A stretch of DNA of 64,000 nt from Devosia oryziradicis (GCF_016698645.1 NZ_CP068047.1:1957001-2021000), one strand, 5' to 3'. Positions 25,652 to 36,024 are shown, counted from the stretch's first letter. Program-made: numbers and translations. The notes: generated by a model from the letters alone, not told the origin.

Positions 25652-28297
25652 ATGACCAGCGTAAACGACCTCCGTTCGAGCTTTGTCGACTACTTTGCCC
25701 GCAATGGTCACCACGCTGTGGCATCGAGCCCGCTGGTGCCGCGCAACGATCCGACGCTGATGTTCACCAATTCGGGCATGGTGCAGTTCAAGAACACCTT
25801 CACCGGTGTCGAAAAGCGCCCCTATTCTCGCGCCACCACAGCGCAGAAATGCGTGCGCGCCGGGGGCAAGCACAACGACCTGGACAATGTGGGCTTTACC
25901 GCCCGGCATCACACCTTTTTCGAGATGCTGGGCAATTTCTCATTCGGCGACTACTTCAAGGACCATGCCATCGAGCTGGCCTGGAACCTGCTGACCAAGG
26001 ACTGGGGCCTGCCCAGGGAGAAACTGATGGTCACCGTCTACCAGGACGATGACGAGGCCATGGAGCTGTGGAAGAAGATTGCCGGTATCGGCGAAGACCG
26101 CATCGTGCGGCTCGGCGCCAAGTCCAATTTCTGGCAGATGGGGGATACCGGTCCCTGCGGCCCGTGCTCGGAAATCTTCTACGACCATGGCGATCACATC
26201 TGGGGCGGCCCCCCGGGTTCCCCCGAGGAAGACGGCGATCGCTGGATCGAGATCTGGAACCTGGTGTTTATGCAGTATGAGCAGCAGGGCGACGGTTCGC
26301 GCACCGGCTTGCCGCGTCCATCCATCGATACCGGCATGGGCCTCGAGCGCATCGCCGCGGTGATGCAGGGCGTCCATGACAATTACGATATCGACCTGTT
26401 CAAGGCGCTGATCGGTGCGGCCGCCCAGGCAACCGGCGCCGACATCAATGGCGAAGGTAACCGCAGCCTACGGGTGATCGCCGATCACCTGCGCTCGATG
26501 AGCTTCCTGATCGCCGAAGGCGTGCTGCCCTCCAACGAGGGGCGAGGCTATGTGCTGCGCCGCATCATGCGCCGCGCCATGCGCCATGCGACCCTGCTGG
26601 GGGCAAATGAGCCGGTGATCCACAAGCTTGTGCCGACCCTGGTACGCGAGATGGGCCAGGCCTATCCCGAGCTCAGCCGCGGCGAGGCCCTGATCTCCGA
26701 GACGGTGCTGCTCGAGGAAGGCCGGTTCCTCAAGACGCTTGGCCGTGGCCTGCAACTGCTGGCTGACGAAACGCGCGATATGGGCGAAGGCACCGTCCTT
26801 GATGGTGCCAGCGCCTTCAAGCTCTATGACACCTATGGCTTCCCGCTGGACCTGACGCAGGATGCGCTGCGCACGCGCGGCATCACCGTTGACCAGGCCG
26901 GCTTCGACGCTGCTATGGCGGCGCAGAAGGCCGAGGCACGCAAGAGCTGGTCCGGCTCGGGCGAAGCTGCGACCGACACCGTCTGGTATGGCCTCGCCGA
27001 CAAGCTCGGCCCCACCGAATTCCTCGGCTACGAAACCGAAACCGCCGAAGGGGAGATCAAGGCGCTGCTCAAGGATGGCGCCGAGGTTGCCGCACTGGCC
27101 GAAGGGGAGGAGGGCTTTGCCGTTCTCAACCAGACACCCTTCTATGGCGAGAGCGGTGGCCAGGTTGGCGATACGGGTACGCTAAAGGGTGACGCTGTGG
27201 CAGCCAGTGTCACCGACACCCAGAAGCATCACGGAGTGTTTGCCCACAAGGTGAAGGTCACCCAGGGCAGCCTCAAGGTCGGCCAGGCGGTGACTCTGGT
27301 GGTGGACCACGAGCGCCGCTCGTCCATCCGCGCCAATCATTCGGCCACCCACCTGCTGCATGAAGCCCTGCGCCTCGTGCTTGGCGATCACGTCGCCCAG
27401 AAGGGATCGATGGTGTCGTCCGAGCGCCTGCGCTTCGACTTCGTCCATACCAAGCCCATGACCGAGCAGGAAATGGCCGAGGTCGAGGACATCGCCAACG
27501 CCATCGTGCTGCAGAACACGCCGGTCGAAACGCGCCTGATGGGCGTCGAAGAAGCCAAGGAATCCGGCGCGCGGGCACTGTTCGGCGAAAAATATGGCGA
27601 CGAAGTCCGCGTCGTCGCCATGGGCGAACCGACGAGCAATGGCCTTGGCTGGTCGGTCGAACTCTGCGGTGGCACCCATGTGCGTCGTACGGGTGATATC
27701 GGCCTCGTCTCCATCGTCGCCGAGAGCGCGGTCGGTGCGGGCGTGCGCCGTATCGAAGCGCTGACCGGGAAGGCGGCACGCCATCGCGGTAACACGCATG
27801 TGGCCATCGTCGACGCGGCGGCCGGCCTGCTGCGGTCCGGCAGCCATGAAGTGCTCGATCGCATCACCGCATTGCAGGACAACATCAAGAAGATCGAGCG
27901 CGAACTCACGGACGCGCGCAAGAAGCTGGCCCTGGGCGGCAGCGGCGCAGGTGCGGCAGCAAGTGCCGATGAAACCGTCAACGGCGTGACCTATGTCGGC
28001 CGCACCGTCGAGGGCATCGCTGCCAAGGACGTCAAGGGGCTGGTCGACAGCGAGAAAAAGCGCATCGGCTCGGGCGTGGTCACGGTCGTGCTCAAGGGCG
28101 ATGACGGCAAGGGCACGGTGGCCATCGGCGTCACCGACGACCTGACGGCCCGCTATGCCGCCGGCAACCTGATTAAGCTGGCGACAGCGGCCTTGGGTGG
28201 ACAGGGCGGCGGCGGCCGGCCGGACATGGCGCAGGGCGGTGGTCCCGACGGCTCCAAATCGGCCGAGGCGATCGCGGCCGTCCGCGGCGCGCTCTAA
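25652..28297 (+). CDS. alaS: Alanyl-tRNA synthetase
   Basis: Class II aminoacyl-tRNA synthetase that charges tRNA-Ala and edits Ser/Gly mischarging. 881 residues: N-terminal catalytic core ([59 protein letters not shown]), tRNA-recognition part, editing domain with zinc ligands His563, His567, Cys672 and His676 ([12 protein letters not shown] and CGGTHV), and the C-terminal C-Ala domain with a [13 protein letters not shown] glycine motif. Length is typical. The methyltransferase gene begins two bases after the stop. Confidence 0.98.
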   Translation: MTSVNDLRSSFVDYFARNGHHAVASSPLVPRNDPTLMFTNSGMVQFKNTFTGVEKRPYSRATTAQKCVRAGGKHNDLDNVGFTARHHTFFEMLGNFSFGDYFKDHAIELAWNLLTKDWGLPREKLMVTVYQDDDEAMELWKKIAGIGEDRIVRLGAKSNFWQMGDTGPCGPCSEIFYDHGDHIWGGPPGSPEEDGDRWIEIWNLVFMQYEQQGDGSRTGLPRPSIDTGMGLERIAAVMQGVHDNYDIDLFKALIGAAAQATGADINGEGNRSLRVIADHLRSMSFLIAEGVLPSNEGRGYVLRRIMRRAMRHATLLGANEPVIHKLVPTLVREMGQAYPELSRGEALISETVLLEEGRFLKTLGRGLQLLADETRDMGEGTVLDGASAFKLYDTYGFPLDLTQDALRTRGITVDQAGFDAAMAAQKAEARKSWSGSGEAATDTVWYGLADKLGPTEFLGYETETAEGEIKALLKDGAEVAALAEGEEGFAVLNQTPFYGESGGQVGDTGTLKGDAVAASVTDTQKHHGVFAHKVKVTQGSLKVGQAVTLVVDHERRSSIRANHSATHLLHEALRLVLGDHVAQKGSMVSSERLRFDFVHTKPMTEQEMAEVEDIANAIVLQNTPVETRLMGVEEAKESGARALFGEKYGDEVRVVAMGEPTSNGLGWSVELCGGTHVRRTGDIGLVSIVAESAVGAGVRRIEALTGKAARHRGNTHVAIVDAAAGLLRSGSHEVLDRITALQDNIKKIERELTDARKKLALGGSGAGAAASADETVNGVTYVGRTVEGIAAKDVKGLVDSEKKRIGSGVVTVVLKGDDGKGTVAIGVTDDLTARYAAGNLIKLATAALGGQGGGGRPDMAQGGGPDGSKSAEAIAAVRGAL

Positions 28298-28298
28298 C

Positions 28299-29111
28299 AT
28301 GGTCAGCGCCGGCGACCTTCCGCTCGGCTTCGGGCGGCAGGCGTTCGGCGCTGATCCGGCTGGCTATCACGCCGCTCGACCAGCCTATCCCGATGCAACT
28401 TGGACGGTGCTAGGCCAGCAGGCAGGCCTCAAGCAGGGCATCGAGGTGCTCGAAATCGGCGCCGGTACAGGTCTGGCGACAGGCCCCCTGCTGGCACATG
28501 AGCCCGCCCACCTGCTGGCCATCGAGCCAGATGCGCGTCTCGCGGCCTTTCTGGCAACGAACCACGCCAATCCCCGCCTGACGGTGATCCAGCAGCCGTT
28601 CGAGATGGTGGCGCTCGAGACCCACAGCGTCGATCTGGTTGTCAGCGCCACCGCCTTTCATTGGCTCGACGCCATTCCGGCGCTCGTCAGGCTGGAGCAG
28701 GCGCTACGCCCAGGCGGCGCCGTCGCTCTGATCTGGAACGAGTTCGGCGATCCGCAGCGGCACGATGCCTTTCACGAAGCGACGCGGCACCTGTTTGCCG
28801 GACGGGCCAGCAGTCCGGCGGCCGGCGACGATACGCGCGTGCCGCACTCGCTGCATTCTGAAGCGAGACGCGACGACTTCCTCGCAGCAGGCCTGATCCC
28901 AGACGCGCCGCAATATCTCTCCTGGACGCTGACGCTGGACGTCGAGGGCGCACGCCGGCTCTATGCCAGCTTCTCCAATGTTACGGCCCTGCCATATGAC
29001 GAGCGCGAGCGGCTGCTCGACGGGTTGGCGAACATAGCTGCGACCGCCTTTGGTGGTCGGATCGAGCGCAACATGGTGACCGCGATCCATACGGCCAGGC
29101 GCAATAGCTAG
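28299..29111 (+). CDS. Class I SAM-dependent methyltransferase
   Basis: 270-residue methyltransferase of unknown substrate. The SAM-binding motif I is VLEIGAGTGLATGPLL, motif II around LLAIEPDARLAAFLA, and the post-motif VSATAFHWLDAIPALVRLEQALRPGGAVALIWNEF is typical of the Methyltransf_11 branch. The ATG lies one base after the alaS stop, which fixes the start better than upstream options. It ends four bases into the convergent transporter gene. Confidence 0.85.
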   Translation: MVSAGDLPLGFGRQAFGADPAGYHAARPAYPDATWTVLGQQAGLKQGIEVLEIGAGTGLATGPLLAHEPAHLLAIEPDARLAAFLATNHANPRLTVIQQPFEMVALETHSVDLVVSATAFHWLDAIPALVRLEQALRPGGAVALIWNEFGDPQRHDAFHEATRHLFAGRASSPAAGDDTRVPHSLHSEARRDDFLAAGLIPDAPQYLSWTLTLDVEGARRLYASFSNVTALPYDERERLLDGLANIAATAFGGRIERNMVTAIHTARRNS

Positions 29112-29992
29112 AGGCCGGTGCGCCAGAAGAATATGCGTGGTTTCCAGACGATCTTCAGCTTTTCGGTAAGGACATTGGCGAGGCCTGCCGTCAGTACGAT
29201 GATCAGGCCGACAATCGCGACATAATCCGGATATTCGCCGAAGAACAAAGCACCGAAGACGATAGCCCATATCAGCTGGCTATATTGTACCGGGGCGACC
29301 AGATTGGCCGGCGTGCGCCGGGCCGCCGCGATCAGCAGCAGCCCACCGGTGCCGCCCAGCAGGCCGATGCCCAGAAACACCGCCAACTGCTCGGGCGATG
29401 GCAGGACGAAAGTCGGGATCATCAGCAGACCGTTGAACAGCGCCGAATAGAGCACCTGCAGGCCGACCAGGCTGACACGTCGTTCCTTGGGCGCAACATG
29501 GCGCAGGATGATGGTGGTGATGCCGCCGAAGAAGACGCTGCAGAAAATGGCGAGATGCCCAAGCTGCAGGTCGCGTACGCCGGGGCGGATCACCAGCACC
29601 ACGCCCAAAAAGCTGATGATCAGCAGCAGCCAGCGGTGCAGCGCGACATGCTCGCGCAGGATAAGCACACCCAGCAGCGTAACGATGATGGGCGTGAGGA
29701 AGCCGATGGCATAGACGTCGGCAAAGGGAATGTGCGTAAAGGCGAACATGACGCAGGCCGTGCCGCAGATGGCCGTGGCGCAGCGCAGGTGTACCAGCCG
29801 GGGATGGCGCAGCTTGTAGATGTCTCGCCAGCGTTCGCCGCGCTTGGTCAGCATGGCCGGGATGATCGACAGGCTCGTGGTGAAGAAGGCGATCTCGAAG
29901 ACCGACATGCTCGGTCCCGTTGCCTTGATCAGGGCATCGGCGATAGAAAAGCTGGCATAGGCCAGAAAGGCGAGGATGACGCCGACAGGCAT
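29108..29992 (-). CDS. EamA/DMT-family exporter
   Basis: 294-residue membrane protein with ten predicted helices arranged as two EamA halves (first: LAYASFSIADALIKATG to FLGVVLVIRPG; second: LQLGHLAIFCSVFFGGITTII to VGLIIVLTAGLANVL). Drug/metabolite transporters of this type export amino acids, nucleosides or similar small molecules; the substrate cannot be told. Its N-terminus and several blocks are nearly the same as in the neighbour at 30082, so the two are tandem duplicates. Confidence 0.88.
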   Translation of the reverse strand: MPVGVILAFLAYASFSIADALIKATGPSMSVFEIAFFTTSLSIIPAMLTKRGERWRDIYKLRHPRLVHLRCATAICGTACVMFAFTHIPFADVYAIGFLTPIIVTLLGVLILREHVALHRWLLLIISFLGVVLVIRPGVRDLQLGHLAIFCSVFFGGITTIILRHVAPKERRVSLVGLQVLYSALFNGLLMIPTFVLPSPEQLAVFLGIGLLGGTGGLLLIAAARRTPANLVAPVQYSQLIWAIVFGALFFGEYPDYVAIVGLIIVLTAGLANVLTEKLKIVWKPRIFFWRTGL

Positions 29993-30081
29993 CGCAAATG
30001 TCCGGAAGTATAAGAGATTCGAAAAACCAGGCTACCATACAAGAACCGGGCGCGGCGGTCGACCGTGCCGACGCGGGCGCG

Positions 30082-31014
30082 CTAGATTTCCGGGCCCTGC
30101 ACCTCGGTGATATCGGTCGGCGAACTGGGCCGGCGCGCGCGATATTCGGCGAAGCGTCCGGCGATGCGGGTGCGGGCACCATCGATGAACACGTTGACCA
30201 GCCCGGAAAGGACAACCACGCCAAGGCCGATATAGGCCAGCAGGTCCGGATATTCGGAATAGAAGAAGGCGCCTAGGCCGATCGCCCAGACGATCTGCAC
30301 GTACTGGATCGGCGCCACCTGGCTGGCCGGCGCATTGCGCGTCGCGGCAATAAGCAGGATGTGGCCCATGCCCACCATGCTTCCCGAGGCGGCAAGCAGG
30401 CCAAATTGCCGGGCCGTCGGCATGACGAAGCCGGGGGCCATCAGCACGGCGTTGATGACGATGATGTAAAGCGCGGGCAAAACGATCAGGCTGACTCGCT
30501 TCTCGGTGGGCGCGATGACGCGCAGGATGGTGGTGGTCGAGGCGCCGAACACGGCGCAGAGCAGGGCCGTCAGGTGGCCGAATTCGAGTTCACGGAATCC
30601 CGGCCGCACCACGAGCATGACGCCCAAAAAGCCCAGTGCCAGCATGGCCCAGCGGATGGCATCGACCCGCTCGCGCAGGATTAGGACCGACATCACGGTA
30701 ATGAACAGCGGCATCAGGAAGACCAGCGAATAGGTCTCGGCGAAGGGAATGGTGGTGAAGGACACCGTCACCAGCATGGCCGAGCTCACGCCCGTGAAGG
30801 ATCGCAGGTGGACCAGCAGTGGCTTGCCGAGTTGGAAGCTGTCGCGCCAGCGCTCGCCCTTGGGTTTGGCGAATGCAGCGGGGATCAGGCCGAACAAGGC
30901 GACAAAGAAGCCGATCTCGAAGACCGAGAGATCCTGGCCAAAGCCCTTGATGACGGCATCGCCGCACGAATAGACCGAATAGGCGACAATCGCGTAAATC
31001 ACGCCGACAGGCAT
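30082..31014 (-). CDS. EamA/DMT-family exporter, tandem paralogue
   Basis: 310-residue ten-helix transporter with two EamA halves. I start it at ATG 31014 because it then opens MPVGVIYAIVAYSVYSCGDAVIKGFG, aligning with MPVGVILAFLAYASFSIADALIKATG of the paralogue; a longer frame to 31089 adds an unrelated polar stretch. Shared blocks include FAKPKGERWRD/LTKRGERWRD and GVMLVVRPGFREL/GVVLVIRPGVRDL. The C-terminus is a longer, basic tail. Substrate unknown. Confidence 0.87.
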   Translation of the reverse strand: MPVGVIYAIVAYSVYSCGDAVIKGFGQDLSVFEIGFFVALFGLIPAAFAKPKGERWRDSFQLGKPLLVHLRSFTGVSSAMLVTVSFTTIPFAETYSLVFLMPLFITVMSVLILRERVDAIRWAMLALGFLGVMLVVRPGFRELEFGHLTALLCAVFGASTTTILRVIAPTEKRVSLIVLPALYIIVINAVLMAPGFVMPTARQFGLLAASGSMVGMGHILLIAATRNAPASQVAPIQYVQIVWAIGLGAFFYSEYPDLLAYIGLGVVVLSGLVNVFIDGARTRIAGRFAEYRARRPSSPTDITEVQGPEI

Positions 31015-31105
31015 GGCAAATCCAGCAAGAAACGGGGGGTGCGGCAATGAATCGACCCTAGAGTGCCGCTCCGCTGCCGTCGATGCCAATTGTTCGCCTG
31101 CGGCG

Positions 31106-32086
31106 CTATCGCGCGGCCAGGGCAGGGCCGATGATCTCTATGCGGTTGGTCCACAGGTAGCCGTCGAAGCTTTCGGGGACTTCGGCGAGTTGCTCGAGCG
31201 TATCGATACCGGCCGTGCCGGGGTCGCCGGCGCTGGTGGGTCCAAGCAGGATCACTTCCGAGCCGGCATGGCGCAGGCGTTCCAGGAACAGGTTGGGCCA
31301 GCCCCAGAGGAAGGGAGCGACGTTGAGCGGGACCATGACCTTGGTGTCGCGGCAAGCCGCGGGCATGTAACCGCTCCAGCCCAGCGCTTCATATTGCAGC
31401 AGGCAATCCACCAGGCCGCGACGGGACCACACGGCGAGACCCTCGATGAGCTCCGCGGCGCGATAGGTTGGTTCGTCACCGCCATAGGCACCCCACACCG
31501 CGTGGCGCCATTCGGGGTGCGCGCTCACCAATGACGCAAGCATATCGCCTTCGCGTTGCTCGCGACTCTTGAAATTCACCAGAAACTGCCGGTCCGGCAT
31601 GGCCGACAGCACCTCCTTGAGCTCGGGCATCTGGCCCACGCCCGTTCCGCGCAATGGGTAGGTGGCGCCGCCATCGGCGGTGTAGCCGTAACCGATGTCG
31701 AGCGTCTTAAGGTAGGCCATGTCGTGGCTGCGGGTCTCTCCGGTGCCCTCGGTACGACAATCGATTGTCCAATCGTGCAATACGGCAAACTGGCCGTCGG
31801 TGGTTGGGTGAACATCCAGCTCGACGATATCGGCGCCGGCGTCGAAGGCGGCACGCATGGATGAAAGGGTATTCTCGATGAAGGCGTGCTCGGGCGGGTA
31901 GATCCGTTCGGCGGTGCAGGTGTCGTTTTCGAGGTCCTCGCGCGAGAATGTCTGATGCACACCCCGATGCGCGATCAGGGCAACCTGGGGATCGGCAGGG
32001 GGTGCGACCCGCCAGCTGGCGTTGAAGATGTAGACTGCGGCTGCCACCACCCCCAGCAGGAGCAGGGTCCGCCATCGCCATGACAT
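31106..32086 (-). CDS. Glycerophosphodiester phosphodiesterase-family protein, membrane-anchored
   Basis: 326 residues: an N-terminal membrane helix (TLLLLGVVAAAVYIF) followed by a GDPD domain with ALIAHRGVHQTF, FIENTLSSMRAAFDAGADIVELDVHPTTDG and FAVLHDWTIDCRTEG, which supply the HRG, ExD and His residues of the active site. The later half (LVDCLLQYEALGWSGYMPAACR, VPLNVAPFLWGWPNLFLERL) departs from cytosolic GlpQ enzymes. Likely cleaves glycerophosphodiesters or related lipids at the periplasmic face; substrate inferred. AGGAG is found nine bases before the ATG at 32086. Confidence 0.82.
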   Translation of the reverse strand: MSWRWRTLLLLGVVAAAVYIFNASWRVAPPADPQVALIAHRGVHQTFSREDLENDTCTAERIYPPEHAFIENTLSSMRAAFDAGADIVELDVHPTTDGQFAVLHDWTIDCRTEGTGETRSHDMAYLKTLDIGYGYTADGGATYPLRGTGVGQMPELKEVLSAMPDRQFLVNFKSREQREGDMLASLVSAHPEWRHAVWGAYGGDEPTYRAAELIEGLAVWSRRGLVDCLLQYEALGWSGYMPAACRDTKVMVPLNVAPFLWGWPNLFLERLRHAGSEVILLGPTSAGDPGTAGIDTLEQLAEVPESFDGYLWTNRIEIIGPALAAR

Positions 32087-32270
32087 CGTTCGATTCTCCT
32101 TCTGCAAGAGGCGGGACACCCCCGGCCTATGACCGTGTTCGTCGGATTGTTCAGCATAATAATAGTAAAGTGTTAGCCACCGCCGGAGAACTAAGCCGCG
32201 GTGGCAGAGCTAATTAACCGTCCCAAGACAGCGGCCGAACTATGGTGCCTGATCCAGAATGGAGGGGGCC

Positions 32271-33485
32271 ATGAGCCGACTGAGAATGTTACGAGTGGCA
32301 CTGGTGCTTTCGACTTGGGCCGGTCTATCCGGCTTGGCGATGGCGGACGACTGGATGGTCGACCGGCTGCGTGGCGAAGTCCTCGTTATGGCCGATGGTT
32401 CCTGGCAGCCGCTGCAGCGCGGCGACATCGTCAGCGACAGCAGCCGCATTCGGTCCGTCGAGGGCAGCCGGGTGACGTTCACCCGCGGCGCCGAAGCCAT
32501 CGAGCTGAGCGGGGCGACGGAAATTCGCATCTTCGATCAGCAGGGCGAGCGCATGACCACAATCATGCAGGCCTATGGCACTGTAACGGTTGAAGCCGAG
32601 CGCCTGCAGATCCAGCACTTTTCCGTCCAGACACCGTTCTTGGCGGCGATCGTCAAGGGAACGCGATTTACTGTCCATTCGGACGAAACCCAGTCCAGCG
32701 TCGACGTCGACCGCGGCCTTGTTCAGGTCCAGGATTATGTCCATGGCGTCGCGACCGACATCACGCCCGGCCAGAGCGCAACGGTGAGCGACAGTGTTGC
32801 TCTCGACGTGTCAGGCGGCGGAAAGCACGCCCCAATGGTCACGCTGGAAGGGCAACTCGTCAGTCCAGCGGATTTGAGCCAAGGCGGCGCGGGTGACAAT
32901 GGCAACCATGGCCAGGGCAACGGCGGTCAAGGCAACAACGGCAATGGCGGCAATGGCAATGGCGGTCAAGGCAACAACGGCAACCACGGTCAGGGCAACA
33001 ACGGTAATGGCGGCCATGGCAACAACGGCAATGGCAACGGTGGTCAGGGCAACAACGGCAATGGCAACGGTGGTCAGGGCAACAACGGCAACGGTGGCAA
33101 TGGCAATGGCGGTCACGGCAACAACGGCAATGGTGGTCAGGGCAACGGTGGCAACGGCAACGGGGGCCAGGGCAACGGTGGCAATGGTGGCAACGGGGGC
33201 CAGGGCAACGGCGGAAACGGTAACGGAGGCCAGGGCAACAACGGCAACGGGAACGGTGGCCAGGGCAACGGTGGGAACGGGAACGGCGGCCATGGCAACG
33301 GTGGAAACGGCAGCGGCGGCCACCTCAACAACGGCAACGGGAACGGTGGCCAGGGCAGTGGTGGCAATGGCAACGGCGGCCAAGGCAACAATGGCAATGG
33401 TGGTCAGGGCAGTGGTGGCAATGGCACCGACAGCCAAGGCAACGAGGGCAATGGCAAGCCTGGGGGACATGGCAAGGGGTCCTGA
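32271..33485 (+). CDS. Secreted FecR-domain protein with long Gly/Asn/Gln repeat tail
   Basis: 404 residues. A signal peptide (LVLSTWAGLSGLAMA) ends near residue 26; residues 27-190 form a FecR-type domain (GEVLVMADGSWQPLQRGD, VKGTRFTVHSDET, DITPGQSATV), here exported rather than membrane-bound. From about residue 203 to the end the protein is a tandem run of GNGGQGNNGNGN-like units, with few charges and almost no hydrophobic residues; a matching DNA tandem repeat covers 32884-33480. GGAGG just before the ATG at 32271 makes this start better than 32259. It converges on the CHASE2-EAL gene, a pairing seen in other bacteria as FecR plus CHASE2 sensor. Confidence 0.82.
   Translation: MSRLRMLRVALVLSTWAGLSGLAMADDWMVDRLRGEVLVMADGSWQPLQRGDIVSDSSRIRSVEGSRVTFTRGAEAIELSGATEIRIFDQQGERMTTIMQAYGTVTVEAERLQIQHFSVQTPFLAAIVKGTRFTVHSDETQSSVDVDRGLVQVQDYVHGVATDITPGQSATVSDSVALDVSGGGKHAPMVTLEGQLVSPADLSQGGAGDNGNHGQGNGGQGNNGNGGNGNGGQGNNGNHGQGNNGNGGHGNNGNGNGGQGNNGNGNGGQGNNGNGGNGNGGHGNNGNGGQGNGGNGNGGQGNGGNGGNGGQGNGGNGNGGQGNNGNGNGGQGNGGNGNGGHGNGGNGSGGHLNNGNGNGGQGSGGNGNGGQGNNGNGGQGSGGNGTDSQGNEGNGKPGGHGKGS
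32884..33480 (+). repeat. Degenerate tandem repeat encoding Gly/Asn/Gln tail
   Basis: About 600 bp built of units such as GGCAACAACGGCAATGGC and GGTCAGGGCAAC in varying order. All units stay in frame. This is an internal coding repeat rather than a CRISPR or intergenic array, and it is likely to vary in length between strains. Confidence 0.85.
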
Positions 33486-33515
33486 CAAGTTGCCAGGCTT
33501 GCCCCAAACTGCCCC

Positions 33516-35828
33516 TTAGGCGCGGCTCTCCAGCGGCTGCCGGTCGTCCGCCAGCATGCGCGTGATCACTATACTATCGGCGGGCTTGCCGAAGAGGTAA
33601 CCCTGGCCAGTCTGGCAACCCCATTGGGCGAGCTGGCGCGCCTGCTCGTCCGTTTCAATGCCTTCAGCCAAGGTCTTCTTGCCCAGGCGACGGCATAGGT
33701 CGATGATGCCATGCAACAGGGCGTCGTCCGCCGGGGTGCCGATCTGCTTGACGAAGCTCTGGTCGATCTTGATCTTGTCGAGCGGCAGGGTGGTCAGGTA
33801 GCTCAGGGCCGAATAGCCGGTACCAAAGTCGTCCAGCGACACCTGCACGCCCATGCGTCTGAGCGCCTGCATCAAGTCCTGCGTTTCGGCCAGCGTTTCG
33901 ACAAACGTGCCCTCGGTGAGCTCGAGATCCAGGCGATCGGGCGGCAGGCCGGACGACTTCAGCGCTTCCGCCACATCGCCCAAGACGTCTGTCAGCCGCA
34001 ACTGCGCTGGCGACACATTCACACCGACAAGGATAGAGGAAGGCCAGGCCGCACAGTCCCGGCAGGCCGCTGCCAGTGCCCAGCGTCCCAGCTCCGCGAT
34101 ATAGCCGGTTTCCTCGGCAAGTGGGATGAATATGGCCGGTGGCACCGGGCCATGCGTCGGGTGGGTCCAGCGCATGAGGGCCTCGACCCCGACCATTTCC
34201 CTCGTGACGAGATCAACCTGAGGTTGATAGACGAGGTGCAGTTCCCCGCGACCGATGGCCTGGCGCAGGTCGATATCCAGTTGCCGGCGCTGCTCGATGG
34301 CTTCGACCTGGCCCACTTCGAAGCGGTTTATAGGGTCGCCGCCAAGCAGGGCGATTTCCGCCTGCCGGAGCAGGTCTTCCTGGTTGTTGACCCCTGTTGC
34401 GGCTGCCAGTCGCAGCTCGATCATGATCACATGGGGCCCGATCTGCTGCAGCTTGGTGACGCGGGACAGAATGTCGTCCTGCAATGCCGCGACGGCTTCG
34501 GCGTCCCAGGAGCCAGGGTGGCCGATTGCGAAAGTATCCTGGGCCACATAGGCCAAAAGGCCTGAACTGATGCTCTGCAACTGTCGGCCAACATGCGCCA
34601 GCAGGGCGTCGCATACGTCGCGGCCGAGGGTGCCACGGACGGTGTCGAGGCGCCGGAGCTTGACGAGAATGACCGTGCCGTTGCGGCCCAGCGTCGGCAA
34701 GGACTCGACCAGTCCGGTCCGCGACAGGGTACCGGTGGTCGTGTCGTGGGTGGCAAGGTAGGCCAGGCGCGATTGCGCCTGCTGGCGTTGGCGCACCTCG
34801 GTTCCGACCTCCGCGGCCAGTTCCAGAACAAAGAGGGCAGGGACGCCCAGGAGGAACAAGGCGGTCTGCATGACGACGGCAAACTGGAGATAGGCAAGGA
34901 TCGCCGCGCCTTCCCAAACGAACATCGCGGCGAGGCACATCGCGCCCAGAGGCCAGATCGACAGATGGCGGCGCAGCATCACCAGGAACAGCGCCAGCAC
35001 GGCCAGGCCGATCGCCGACGGGACGAGCCCAAAGTTCTTCAGTCCGCGGTCCTGGGCCAGCGTTTCGGTCGCCATGGCCTGTACGACCGGACCTGGCATC
35101 ACGCCAAAGCGCGGCGTTTGGAACAGGTCGCGCAGCTCCACCGCCGTAGCGCCGATGATCACGTTCCGGTCACGCAACGCGGCGGGATCCACCCTGCCGT
35201 TCAGAACGTCGCTAAAGGAGAAGCGCGCAAAGGCGTTGGCATCGATGCCGTAGTCGATTTCGACCGTCGGCGTGCCCGTGACCGACCGGCCCGAAAGCGC
35301 TGACGCGAGCGAGGGGATCAGGCCACCGTCATGCACCAGCCCGGCGACAAACTGCCGGACGAGGCCCTGGTCGTCGAGCAGCACGTTGACCGCTGCCGGT
35401 TCGGCATGGGCCAGAAACTGCAGCAGCGGCAGGGAGGCCCGCACATCGGTGGTGGTGCGCTGGACGAAGGCACCCAGCCAGGCATAACCACCGGCGCGCT
35501 CCAGCGCAGCTGCGAACAGGGCATCGTCCTGGGGGTTGCTGGCGCTGGAAAAATCGATGTCGAATGCAACATCGGCCACATCCATCTCGACCAGCCGATC
35601 CAGTACCTCGGCATATAGCCGGCGGGGCCAGGGCCAGACGCCGATTTCGGCCAGGCTGCGGCTATCGATCTCGACCAGCGCGGTCTGGCCCGTCGGGGTG
35701 CGGCCGGAGAGGCCGAAGCGGGCGTCTTGCAACAGCCTGTCCTGCGAGGCAAAGCCGCCAATGGCAGCGACGCCCACCATGATTGCGATGAGCAATGCCG
35801 TCAGGCCAGTGCGATAGCCGTGAATCAC
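33516..35828 (-). CDS. CHASE2-GGDEF(degenerate)-EAL cyclic-di-GMP phosphodiesterase
   Basis: 770-residue sensor enzyme. N-terminal membrane helix, extracytoplasmic CHASE2 domain (about 30-250: LVEIDSRSLAEIGVWPWPRRLYAEVLD, VAFDIDFSSASNPQDD, NVIIGATAVELRDLFQTP), three membrane helices, a GGDEF-like domain lacking the active motif (AQDTF where GGDEF should be), and an EAL domain with E549-A-L, NVSPAQLRL, LELTEG, DDFGTGYSAL, KIDQSF, AEGIET and GQGYLFGKP, all metal and catalytic residues present. So it probably hydrolyses c-di-GMP. I prefer GTG 35828 with GAGGG before it over GTG 35915. It converges on the FecR-domain gene. Confidence 0.9.
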   Translation of the reverse strand: MIHGYRTGLTALLIAIMVGVAAIGGFASQDRLLQDARFGLSGRTPTGQTALVEIDSRSLAEIGVWPWPRRLYAEVLDRLVEMDVADVAFDIDFSSASNPQDDALFAAALERAGGYAWLGAFVQRTTTDVRASLPLLQFLAHAEPAAVNVLLDDQGLVRQFVAGLVHDGGLIPSLASALSGRSVTGTPTVEIDYGIDANAFARFSFSDVLNGRVDPAALRDRNVIIGATAVELRDLFQTPRFGVMPGPVVQAMATETLAQDRGLKNFGLVPSAIGLAVLALFLVMLRRHLSIWPLGAMCLAAMFVWEGAAILAYLQFAVVMQTALFLLGVPALFVLELAAEVGTEVRQRQQAQSRLAYLATHDTTTGTLSRTGLVESLPTLGRNGTVILVKLRRLDTVRGTLGRDVCDALLAHVGRQLQSISSGLLAYVAQDTFAIGHPGSWDAEAVAALQDDILSRVTKLQQIGPHVIMIELRLAAATGVNNQEDLLRQAEIALLGGDPINRFEVGQVEAIEQRRQLDIDLRQAIGRGELHLVYQPQVDLVTREMVGVEALMRWTHPTHGPVPPAIFIPLAEETGYIAELGRWALAAACRDCAAWPSSILVGVNVSPAQLRLTDVLGDVAEALKSSGLPPDRLDLELTEGTFVETLAETQDLMQALRRMGVQVSLDDFGTGYSALSYLTTLPLDKIKIDQSFVKQIGTPADDALLHGIIDLCRRLGKKTLAEGIETDEQARQLAQWGCQTGQGYLFGKPADSIVITRMLADDRQPLESRA

Positions 35829-36024
35829 GAAGCGTCCCTCGAAGGTCGGAGGATAGCATTGACCCAGGCGGGTAAAGACCAGGTTCCCGGCACGGCATTG
35901 CTGGCGACGAAACACTCGTGTGCCTGAACAAAGTATTCATCTGGGCGTCATTGTGGGCATGATTTGAATTGCACCATGCTGTGCTGTCCTCGATAAACGA
36001 GGCTGCAGTTGCTGGAGGGCTACC

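Noticed and set aside
32884..33480. CRISPR-like array
   Set aside because: Repeated units are short, in frame and encode Gly/Asn/Gln; there are no spacers of constant length or direct repeats of 23-45 bp.
34427..34897. Frames within the CHASE2-EAL gene on both strands
   Set aside because: All are shadow frames of a gene with clear domain signatures.
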